A stretch of DNA of 64,000 nt from an uncultured Cytophagales bacterium. GTDB taxonomy: Bacteria > Bacteroidota > Bacteroidia > Cytophagales > Cyclobacteriaceae. The DNA is taken from NCBI GenBank assembly GCA_913057175.1, contig CAJXNP010000024.1, positions 19,115-83,114 of the forward strand, given 5' to 3'. The notes under the pieces are model-generated. The model was not told where the DNA came from. It saw only the letters and a program-made list of their open reading frames with translations, and searched no databases. Made by a program: the position numbers and the translations under genes. Below, piece by piece: positions 45,201 through 52,157 of the stretch (positions within the stretch are counted from its first letter, which is position 1; every line of letters starts with the position of its first letter).

Positions 45201-46422
45201 TCAAAAAATACTTCAAAACCTGATTTCAAATGCTATCAAGTTCAGCCCGCCAGATCAAAAAATACAAATCAATTTACGTTATCAGTACACTAAAGAATGG
45301 AAAAATTCAATACCGGCCCTTCAGATTGAAGTAATCGACAAAGGAGTAGGCATAGAAGAAAAACACCTGTCAAACATTTTTAACCGATTTTACCAGGTAA
45401 AAAGAAGCAAATCGCATGATCACACAGGTTTTGGAATTGGTTTATGGTTTTGCAAAGAATTAGTTGAAAAGCTCAATGGAAGAATATCCGTAAAAAGCGA
45501 AATTAATTCTGGTAGCACTTTTACGATTGAATTACCGGTGAATCATACTTTAAAAGACAATCATCATAGAGAATTACTCCCTGCAACAGAAAATAATGAC
45601 ATAGGTCTGACAGAAAATGAAAAGCAAGTAGACACAATTGAGGATGTACATAAGGAAAATGATAATGTAATCCTTGTTGTGGAAGACCATCCTGATCTCA
45701 GGTCATTTCTGGTCAAATTATTAAGCCGTGAGTATTCTGTCATTCAGGCAACCAATGGACATGAAGGGCTTGAACTGGCGATCGCCAACATTCCTGATAT
45801 CATCATATCTGATATCATGATGCCTGAACTCAATGGCTTTGAAATGGCCTCAAAAATTAAGGAGGATTTCCGAACTGATCATATCCCATTTTTGTTTTTA
45901 ACAGCCAAAACAGATGAAAAAGATAAACTGGATGCATTAAAGCTTGGGATCAATGATTATATATACAAACCATTTGGAACGGAAGAATTATTGCTCCGAA
46001 TTAAAAACCTCCTATATCAACGAGACAAATTGATTCATCATTTCCAAACAAAGACTGAGCTCGATGAACCTGACGAAAAGCTGTCAGATTTTTTACAAGA
46101 TATCAACAGGGTTATTGATCGCAACATCGAGAACGAACAATTAGGAGTTGAATTTTTGTGCGATAAATTAAATATGAGCAGATCACAACTTCATCGAAAA
46201 TTAAAAGCCATTACGGATCAAACTGCTGTTCAGATCATTCAAAATGCAAGGCTCCGCACTGCCAGCAATATGTTAGATCAAGGATATCAGGTTTCAGAAA
46301 CAGCTTACAAGGTAGGTTACAATAGCGTTTCACATTTCAGCAAACTATTTAAAGATAGATTCGGCTACAGTCCGAAAGAATTTGCTAAAAAAGAGCGGTT
46401 AAAACATGAAAGAAATACCTGA
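42259..46422 (+). CDS. Hybrid two-component system protein (Reg_prop sensor, kinase, REC, AraC)
   Basis: A 1387-residue fused sensor-regulator. After a signal peptide (about 1-22) come Reg_prop blades (about 45-700), a Y_Y_Y domain (733-802), a membrane segment (814-838), HisKA with GISHEFRTPLTLI (His about 874), HATPase with SNAIKFSPPD (about 989), DKGVGIEEKH (about 1027) and GFGIGLWFCKEL (about 1057), a receiver with VVEDHPDLRSF and acceptor Asp in DIIISDIMMPELNG (about 1180), and an AraC-type HTH (about 1294-1374). All catalytic boxes are intact. No SusC/SusD pair adjoins it; the nearest barrel gene is at 38.2-41.0 kb across the orphan gene, so its target locus is unclear. Confidence 0.92.
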   Translation: MKITTIFYLALYFVVRFELAIASDPYENLFFKHLTINDGLSQNLVEKIAQDHQGFIWLGTNDGLNRYDGKELRVYRNDPTLPGSISGNDIHNIFQSKKGDLWVLANGINVYNRHRDTFNQVSGPSILKSHLNDITHISEDRNGDIWIVVNGVGLFRIHEKGTANHASDNNVDNQPSTSYVFTGPYLVDMKKQKSDDTNLFLDILVDQENTMWVATKSGIHNLYAKSSGEFPNPKEAVFNNIDIGLQLEKEPQISILEDKNETLWFGTHFGMVKHSLNKNDEDSFYVYSYPDGLFEQSWKGAVSDIEEDENGVLWMGTYAGLLLFEPKTGLYKKIVNIPGNDASIGVNNIRCIYRDKGNLMWVGTAGMGADKTKINYKSFSHHLDKSFNGNIHSTYSIALDNSNKIWFIDSDGIVFQYDQMLKSLDRYDFAPSAPTIACDILIDKQNDMYFGAGKYLYHQTSSTGKLTKHTLWKSEHIYDPADSVPLIHIDQQDQIWLCNTGNLFHFNPINGKIKRHKILFGNLEKVNSLYRDKNGVFWIGTMKGLIRYNILTNRQDLFDQTTNSKATLPFNQIFDIEPHPDSSLLWIATGGGGFFSFDRETLEIKHFTVRNGLANNFVYCILIDDAGHLWLSTNLGISRFDPSDNSFTNYTVEDGLQSNEFNRYSKYKSKSGEFFFGGINGITAFFPNQIKSNPHVPQIIITDFYLSNKPINQFQKESPLYAAINVTEKIELNHNQNNVSFRFTALDFLEPKNNKYSYFLKNFDKNWVDAGTNGYASYTNLPPGDYVFQAKGSNNDEIWNEQPKQIYITIHPPFWQTWWAYMIYILLAILVIYFIHKSQKARIVLHEQLKYEKRESQKLTELDEFKSQFFTGISHEFRTPLTLILGNLDDWIKETDQEAVREKFKSLKKYSFELMQLVNQLLDLARVESGQWKLNYEYSDIVTQVKGIISQFKHHASQKRISLDLYSAVDELYMDLDQSSVQKILQNLISNAIKFSPPDQKIQINLRYQYTKEWKNSIPALQIEVIDKGVGIEEKHLSNIFNRFYQVKRSKSHDHTGFGIGLWFCKELVEKLNGRISVKSEINSGSTFTIELPVNHTLKDNHHRELLPATENNDIGLTENEKQVDTIEDVHKENDNVILVVEDHPDLRSFLVKLLSREYSVIQATNGHEGLELAIANIPDIIISDIMMPELNGFEMASKIKEDFRTDHIPFLFLTAKTDEKDKLDALKLGINDYIYKPFGTEELLLRIKNLLYQRDKLIHHFQTKTELDEPDEKLSDFLQDINRVIDRNIENEQLGVEFLCDKLNMSRSQLHRKLKAITDQTAVQIIQNARLRTASNMLDQGYQVSETAYKVGYNSVSHFSKLFKDRFGYSPKEFAKKERLKHERNT

Positions 46423-47245
46423 ACACAACTCTTTTGTCTAAATGGGGTCTTCTTTTGCGACCTCACTTTGTTCCCCGGAGAAACATTGATCATGAATGTT
46501 GAATTGATCCCTTCAAATTGACGCAAGGTTTGATTTCGTTTATAAAGGCGTTTGCCTTGGGTTATTGAGTTAATAAGGGATTAAGTTATTTCGTCTTCCA
46601 TCTTCCTACCCATTTTCGTCTGAGTGGAGTCTGCTTTTGCAACCCCGCGTTGTTCCTCGAAGCTACGCTACCATTAAAATTGGATATTTCCGGGTTAGCA
46701 TCAGCAGCAAAAGCTATGAAAACGAGGCTGATGTAAATGGAGACAGCGTACGCAACAGCAAGATTCTGTTCACACCCGGCCCTAGGCTAAAAAACATGCT
46801 CAAAACGCTGGAATTCAAGAAAGCGTAGGGTCTGAAGAAAACGTTTTGATGTTTTGAAAAAAATATCCGCATGTTTTCCTGAAAACGTAAGCACGTTTTG
46901 GAGAAAACTACCGCATGTTTTGACAAAGCCATGCCTACGTTTTTTCCGAAGCGTGCTTTTGCACTAGTATAGGCCAGGTTTTGTTAAGTAAAAGCCATTA
47001 CCACCACTTTACTGAAATTGTATTTTATGTAGATTAAAAAAGGCTTGGTCTAAGTGGAGCCTGCTTTTGCAATACAGATTTTTTTTCCTCGAAGCAACTT
47101 CAGCGTTGACACTGGATCTCTGGCAAAGACCTTGTTAAGACAACCAAATCAAATTATTAAAGTTAACATTGATTGGATGTAGCAAAAGTTTTAATTTCAT
47201 TGGATCAATATTAATCATCATCAATTAACACCAAATTAAAAACCA
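46423..47245. repeat. 823-bp gene-free region with three diverged repeat units
   Basis: Three related units of about 45 bases begin near 46438, 46618 and 47050: the shared core reads GTCTAAGTGGAGTCTGCTTTTGCAA.. and then ..TTGTTCCTCGAAGCAAC, with changes in each copy. The first can fold as GGGGTC..GACCTCACTT directly after the hybrid regulator and may serve as its transcript end. A further related palindrome, AAGTGGAGTCT..AAGACCTCACTT, is at about 33507-33534. Between about 46840 and 46945 a degenerate motif (ACGTTTT / AAAACGT and CGCATGTTTT) recurs six or more times. Open frames here are short and motif-free. Confidence 0.5.
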
Positions 47246-48121
47246 ATGAAATCAATTAGACTATCAACAACTCTGTTATTCATTTTCCTCACAGTTGGTT
47301 ATTTCGGAAACGTAAGTGCGCAAGATGCTTCTGACGTTGTAGTTATGCTCAATGGAGAGCAAAAGGAAGGAAAAGTCACAGGTGTTTCTAGTGACGCAAT
47401 CAAGTTTAAATACACAGGCGAAGACCTCGAGTACGAACTAAAGAAGGAAAACATAAGCCAGATAAAATTTGCCAGCGGACGTGTAGAAGTGTTCAACCAA
47501 TCCCAGCAGGCACCTTCCCCGGCTCCATCAACTTCTGCATCGGCTACTACTGCTGCAGACCGGCAAAATAAAATTGCCGTTGTACCATTTGATATCATCT
47601 CCAATGATCCGGGTGTCGATCCTCAATCCATGGGACACAACATCCAGAATAACTGCGTAAATTCTCTGAGACATAATACCAATGGGTTGATTGTACAGGA
47701 CTCACGAACAACAAATGCAATTTTAGCTCAAAACAATATTGGATCGACTGAACTATTAACCATCATGCCTAAGGACCTGGCCATTATGCTGGGAGTGGAA
47801 TATGTGCTAATTGGTTCGACGGAAATTCAAAATACCGGATCTTCCACTTATGGAAGTGGCATAACTTCCTATAAGGACAAAGAGAAAAAAGATGGTGATA
47901 GAGATAACAATAAAAAAGAATCAAAAGGGTACGAAGTGTCAAGTGGTAGTTCTACTACTACTCTTGAATACGACGTTCATGTCAGCCTGAATATCTTCAC
48001 AGATGAAGGGAAAAATATATATTCTGAAACAAGGGAACCTTTCGGTACGGACATTGATCAATACAACGGCGCCCTGGATTACATGATCAAGAGAACGCCT
48101 TTTGGGACCAAACATAAATAA
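47246..48121 (+). CDS. Secreted CsgG/TolB-like envelope protein
   Basis: A 291-residue protein. Signal peptide about 1-25 (ending GNVSAQ). A small beta domain (about 27-85: DVVVMLNGEQKEGKVTGVSSDAIKFKY) is followed by a Pro/Ser/Ala linker (about 86-108). Then comes NKIAVVPFDIISND, the usual start of CsgG- or TolB-N-like domains, continuing through VQDSRTTNAILAQNNI and LGVEYVLIGSTEIQ. A charged Lys/Asp/Asn insert (about 208-228) interrupts the fold. Such domains assemble in the periplasm as secretion-pore or envelope parts. It is the first of several envelope genes on this strand, 130 bases before the first barrel gene. Confidence 0.7.
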   Translation: MKSIRLSTTLLFIFLTVGYFGNVSAQDASDVVVMLNGEQKEGKVTGVSSDAIKFKYTGEDLEYELKKENISQIKFASGRVEVFNQSQQAPSPAPSTSASATTAADRQNKIAVVPFDIISNDPGVDPQSMGHNIQNNCVNSLRHNTNGLIVQDSRTTNAILAQNNIGSTELLTIMPKDLAIMLGVEYVLIGSTEIQNTGSSTYGSGITSYKDKEKKDGDRDNNKKESKGYEVSSGSSTTTLEYDVHVSLNIFTDEGKNIYSETREPFGTDIDQYNGALDYMIKRTPFGTKHK

Positions 48122-48251
48122 GCAGGCCACCTAATCTGGAAAAATTCTTATCAATTTCACTTTTAAAGAACAAAAGTGTTCTCAGGGAAGAATTACAAAC
48201 TCAAATTCAGGATGGATTCCTATACAATTAAAAACAATCAAACTCACACGC

Positions 48252-48953
48252 ATGTTAAAAAATCGATTATATATCCTGACCGTTATCTTTCTATTTGCAA
48301 ATGATCTTTGGGCTCAGGAAAGTTATTCCATAGGTTTCCTCTATAGCAGCCCGGTAGGAGATTACCAATCAACTGATCTTGAAAATGGCAGCTTTGCAGA
48401 ACCAGGATGGGGAGTGACAATTGAAAATAAATCTGCTTTAAGAAACTGGCCGGATAATTTGTATCTGGGCTTTCATTTTTCTTATCAACGAAATAAACTC
48501 GATCAGGACGAAGTAAGCCGACAATTTACCGAGGCAATTGGTAATCCTGCCTATGCGGTGGATGTAATAGATGGCAATTACAACCCTTTCACATTTATGA
48601 TTGGCCCCTTTTACGATATATTCCTGACAGACAAAATTTTCCTTGGGCTTAAATCGGGAATCGGCATCATGTTTACGAATATTGACCCCATGGTTATCAA
48701 TATTACAGACAATAGTGGCAACGAGGTTTTCAGCGAAGTATTAAGGACAGAAGGCGTACCGGCATTCACTTATTTGCTAGGTTTATCACTCAATTTAAAA
48801 TTATCTGAATATGCCGGCATTGGCATCTTTGCTGATTACGGTGGGGCAAAAGAACAGGTAGAGGCTACTTTTGACAACCTTCCCGACTTTACATCAGAAT
48901 ATAAATTGTCCTACATCAATACGGGCCTTCATCTAATGTTTTACCTTGATTAA
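48252..48953 (+). CDS. Small outer membrane beta-barrel protein (paralogue 1)
   Basis: A 233-residue protein with a signal peptide (about 1-21, ending LWAQ) and alternating hydrophobic strands typical of an 8-stranded OmpA/OmpW-like barrel, ending in an aromatic strand (GLHLMFYLD). It aligns with the gene at 51086-51781: both share a GDYQS/GDFSS block, E-x-G-x-FA-x-x-GWGVT-x-ENK, GFHFSYQ, G-x-G-x-x-FT-x-x-DP, IFADY and INTG. Function unknown; it may be a surface anchor or part of the local envelope set. Intergenic gaps of over 100 bases suggest its own promoter. Confidence 0.72.
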   Translation: MLKNRLYILTVIFLFANDLWAQESYSIGFLYSSPVGDYQSTDLENGSFAEPGWGVTIENKSALRNWPDNLYLGFHFSYQRNKLDQDEVSRQFTEAIGNPAYAVDVIDGNYNPFTFMIGPFYDIFLTDKIFLGLKSGIGIMFTNIDPMVINITDNSGNEVFSEVLRTEGVPAFTYLLGLSLNLKLSEYAGIGIFADYGGAKEQVEATFDNLPDFTSEYKLSYINTGLHLMFYLD

Positions 48954-49164
48954 CTAAGAATAATTACTAATCCAAACTGAATCCGATAAAAGTAATGCAC
49001 CAAATCAAAAGAAAACGCTGTTATTCCACTCTTGAGAGGGGTTAGGGGTGTGTAAAACTTAAAATCATGTTTTCTTTTGAAGAAAATTCTGACCTAAATT
49101 ATGAAGTTAATAAATAACACACCTCAGAATCTTATATCAAACTCAGATTTAACCATATAATTAA
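48954..49164. other. Intergenic region with a GC-run motif
   Basis: Contains ACTCTTGAGAGGGGTTAGGGG (about 49019-49039), the kind of C/G-run sequence that recurs in Bacteroidota intergenic DNA. Otherwise AT-rich; no gene seen. Confidence 0.3.
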
Positions 49165-49653
49165 ATGACAAAAGCAACAATTTTATCCATAACCCTTATT
49201 TTAATATCATTCAGCTTTGGATTTGCCCAATCAATCAGCGAACCCATTGAGATCATAGAAAAAGGGTTATTCAAGAAAAAGGTTTACAAAAAATGTGATA
49301 TCGAAATGACCCCGGCCCAATTGGTCACACTTTTCAGAAATGATCCCAACATGCAGGAATATGTCAAACCGGTAGGGCTTAATTACCTTGCTTCCCTCAC
49401 CTTAAAATCCGCTGCCAGCATCCTTGTTCTGTGGCCGGTAGTTGACTCTTTTGACAAGAATTCTGATCCTAACTGGAACCTCGCATACATCGGTGCCGGA
49501 TGTGCTGTACTTTCCATTCCGTTTCAAAAGTGGTTTGAAAAAAATGCTGATCAGGCAGTAGACTATTACAATTCGGGTTACCAGGAATCTTCAAATATTC
49601 AATTCAACCTGCAGGTAGGCCGCAATGGTCTGGGCCTGGTGATGAATTTCTGA
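49165..49653 (+). CDS. Secreted protein of unknown function before the Omp85-like gene
   Basis: A 162-residue protein with a signal peptide (about 1-21, ending GFAQ). The mature part begins EPIEIIEKGLFKKKVYKKC and has MTPAQLVTLFRNDPNMQEYVKP, then two hydrophobic stretches (about 75-95 and 106-121) that could be membrane segments or a helical hairpin. I do not recognise the family. Its stop codon directly abuts the frame of the Omp85-like gene, whose ATG is 18 bases on, so the two are almost certainly co-translated and may form one export or assembly unit. Confidence 0.65.
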   Translation: MTKATILSITLILISFSFGFAQSISEPIEIIEKGLFKKKVYKKCDIEMTPAQLVTLFRNDPNMQEYVKPVGLNYLASLTLKSAASILVLWPVVDSFDKNSDPNWNLAYIGAGCAVLSIPFQKWFEKNADQAVDYYNSGYQESSNIQFNLQVGRNGLGLVMNF

Positions 49654-49671
49654 TTGTCCAATTTACCTGGC

Positions 49672-50910
49672 ATGCTCAATTCAGCTTCTGTCTTTCTCTT
49701 ATTCCTATTATTTAATGCATATGAAGCTGAACAAAAGGTGAATAAATACCTAAAAAAGAACAGAGGTAATTCGCTTGAATATTTATTACAAAGTAAATCT
49801 TATGGTGATTCCACCTGTATAAAAGTACCTGAAGATGACGGTGATTCTACCGGAACCGTTCACAAGTTAGACAAAATCAAAGCGGGACTGGAATGGTACA
49901 TGAAGTATTTTCCTGTCCCTTATGTATCGTATGGAAAGGAAACGAATTGGTTATTTGGCGTTAGTAAATTCAATGCATTTACCCTGAACAAGGGAGATAA
50001 GTTGGATGCATTTACCCAGCCTTCCAGTGTGAACTTGTTTGGGTACCTCACCTTAAACGATCAATACAAAATTGCATTGGAATCCAACCTGATGCTAAAC
50101 AAGAACAAGGCGCTTTGGAACACCTTCCTTTTATACACCGATTACCCCATGGAGTATTTTGGTGTAGGAAATGAAACCAACCTGGAAGACCAGCGAACCT
50201 TGATCACATCCGACTGGCAGTTTAGTACTTTCTACCTCTTCAGGACCTGGAAAGATTGGTACCTGGGTCTCATGTATGACTTCTATAATTATTATAATGT
50301 CGAGCTGGGGATGGACACACCTCCCCTTCCGGGTGACAGCATCAACTTTGTTCATAATATTGGCAAGCAATCCGGTTTGGGTTTGAAATTGCTAATGGAA
50401 GGCAGGGATAACCGCTTGAACGCGAAATCAGGGATCTATGTAGACGCGAGTTTTCAGTTATTCAGAAAGGGTCTGGGAGGCGAATACGATTATGAATATT
50501 TGAAAACGGATATACGTTATTACACCACCCCCTTTAAAAAGATAACCATTGCAGCACAACTCAGAACGGAATCAAAACATGGAGATGTACCCATCCAGTC
50601 ACTTGCCCTATTAGGTGGAGATTACTCTATGAGAGGAACGTATCGGGGTAGGTACAGGGACCATGTATTGCTCGATTCGCAGCTGGAGTTCCGCTTTCCT
50701 ATTTACTGGGTGTTTGGCGGCGTTGTATTTAATAGCATCGGCCAGGTAGCGCCAAGCTACAGAGACCTTTCATTTGGTTCCTTTCATTACAACTATGGGT
50801 TTGGGTTGAGGTTGCAGATCGACAGTAAAAATGATATCAACCTTCGGTTTGACTATGCGATCAGTAGCGATCAGTCTTTTTTCCTGATAAATTTTGGAGA
50901 AGCTTTTTAA
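49672..50910 (+). CDS. Omp85/BamA-like outer membrane barrel without POTRA domains
   Basis: A 412-residue barrel. The ATG at 49672 (MLNSASVFLLFLLFNAYEA) gives a signal peptide; a TTG six codons earlier is less likely. After an acidic linker (about 60-72) the rest is a 16-strand-type barrel with the Omp85 motifs GLGLKLLMEGRDNRLN, GIYVDASFQLF and GGDYSMRGTYRGRYRDHVL, the last corresponding to the conserved RG.Y loop. Final residues form the aromatic end strand. POTRA repeats are absent, as in the short BamA-like surface antigens of Bacteroidota. It may insert or display proteins in the outer membrane; the small gene just before it could be its periplasmic partner. Confidence 0.75.
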   Translation: MLNSASVFLLFLLFNAYEAEQKVNKYLKKNRGNSLEYLLQSKSYGDSTCIKVPEDDGDSTGTVHKLDKIKAGLEWYMKYFPVPYVSYGKETNWLFGVSKFNAFTLNKGDKLDAFTQPSSVNLFGYLTLNDQYKIALESNLMLNKNKALWNTFLLYTDYPMEYFGVGNETNLEDQRTLITSDWQFSTFYLFRTWKDWYLGLMYDFYNYYNVELGMDTPPLPGDSINFVHNIGKQSGLGLKLLMEGRDNRLNAKSGIYVDASFQLFRKGLGGEYDYEYLKTDIRYYTTPFKKITIAAQLRTESKHGDVPIQSLALLGGDYSMRGTYRGRYRDHVLLDSQLEFRFPIYWVFGGVVFNSIGQVAPSYRDLSFGSFHYNYGFGLRLQIDSKNDINLRFDYAISSDQSFFLINFGEAF

Positions 50911-51085
50911 CAAATTTTAAACATCACATAAACCACGTTTCAGCATAAAACCTTATATTAATCATCCCTAAGAGCAAATCCATCAACCACTACAGGATTG
51001 GCCTCATACTCAAAACAATTTCTCTACCCGAATAAGTAGATAAGGAATTGAATTACATCAACTATTAAAGTTTAAACTCATTCAA

Positions 51086-51781
51086 ATGATCAAACGACTA
51101 TTGGCTTTTCTTGCCTTTTCCTTAATCGTACTTGTAGCAGAAGCACAAAAATCGGAATACCTCATCAGCCTTCATGGCAGCATTCCAATTGGAGATTTTA
51201 GCTCAAATGACGTTGAGTCCGGAGCATTTGCCCAACGAGGATGGGGTGTTACCCTTGAAAATAAGTTTTCATTCAGCAAATGGCCCGATTGGCTGGGAGT
51301 GGGATTTCATTTTTCTTATCAGCAATTGGAAGTAGATGAACAAGGTATCGGAGAAGCATTTTCCGATGTGCTGGAAGGAGATATTACGACCCGTGTATTC
51401 GCTGACCAATATCATCCCCTGATTGCTGATGTTTGTGCTTTCTATGAGCTACCGGTAACTGACAAATTAACCATTGATTTCAAAGGTGGGGTGGGTGTCC
51501 TGTTCACAATTTTTGATCCCATCCGGATTGATTTGTACAATGACCAGGGAGAGAATCTGTTGCGCACACAGTTAGATTTTGAAACAAAACCCTATTTCAA
51601 CTTCATTCTTGGAGCAAATCTTGGTTATCAATTCTCCAATACCCTGGGAGCAAAAATTTTTGCTGATTATAATCATTCGAATGTAAACATCTCTTCCTCC
51701 TATTTATTGCAGGAAATAACTTCAGATCAAAAGATCTCAATAATCAACACAGGAATAGCCATTTCCATCACCATTAATTAA
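51086..51781 (+). CDS. Small outer membrane beta-barrel protein (paralogue 2)
   Basis: A 231-residue protein, paralogous to 48252-48953. Signal peptide about 1-21 (ending AEAQ). It repeats the GDFSSNDVESGAFAQRGWGVT and GFHFSYQ blocks, FKGGVGVLFTIFDP and IFADYNHS, and ends INTGIAISITIN. Divergence outside these blocks is high, so the duplication is old. The gene for a putative-Ig lipoprotein follows only 8 bases later, so those two are an operon. Probably outer membrane; no enzymatic residues are visible. Confidence 0.72.
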   Translation: MIKRLLAFLAFSLIVLVAEAQKSEYLISLHGSIPIGDFSSNDVESGAFAQRGWGVTLENKFSFSKWPDWLGVGFHFSYQQLEVDEQGIGEAFSDVLEGDITTRVFADQYHPLIADVCAFYELPVTDKLTIDFKGGVGVLFTIFDPIRIDLYNDQGENLLRTQLDFETKPYFNFILGANLGYQFSNTLGAKIFADYNHSNVNISSSYLLQEITSDQKISIINTGIAISITIN

Positions 51782-51788
51782 ACAACCC

Positions 51789-52154
51789 ATGAAAATCCGA
51801 TATTTATCCATATTTATCTTGATTTTAATTATAATGACCTTTTCAGGTTGTGAAGAATGTGAGATCTACGGCTTTAGCCCATACTATTTCAACGACGGCC
51901 AGGTAGATTCTTATTACCAGGAAAGGGTATTTCTGGATTCTGAATGCTTTCCTGCATTGGAAGATTATTTTCTTATCGGAGGTATTCTACCTCCCGGATT
52001 AAGGCTCACAAGGGATGGCTACGTCGAAGGCACCCCTACCCGGAGAGGAGAGTATTTTTTTACCATTGGTGCTGAAGTTTGTTTCGAAGAAGATTTCTAC
52101 GGCTACTATGACTGCTATTACAGATCTTTGGGGTATTCAATTCTTATAAGGTGA
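51789..52154 (+). CDS. Small lipoprotein with putative-Ig (He_PIG) motif
   Basis: A 121-residue lipoprotein (lipobox MTFSGC near residue 20, then EECEIYGFSP). The second half contains GGILPPGLRLTRDGYVEGTP followed by TRRGEYFFTIGAEVC, the signature of He_PIG/putative-Ig domains (LPPGL...G.I.GTP...G.Y.FTV). Seven Cys in the mature chain could include the lipidated Cys and three disulfides. It is co-transcribed with the barrel paralogue 8 bases upstream, and its stop lies 3 bases from that of the convergent tamL gene. Probably surface-exposed and adhesive or binding. Confidence 0.72.
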   Translation: MKIRYLSIFILILIIMTFSGCEECEIYGFSPYYFNDGQVDSYYQERVFLDSECFPALEDYFLIGGILPPGLRLTRDGYVEGTPTRRGEYFFTIGAEVCFEEDFYGYYDCYYRSLGYSILIR

Positions 52155-52157
52155 GTA

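Noticed and set aside
46637..46932. Frames of 63 (plus) and 72 (minus) codons in the repeat region
   Set aside because: They follow from the ACGTTTT-rich words and do not resemble a protein.
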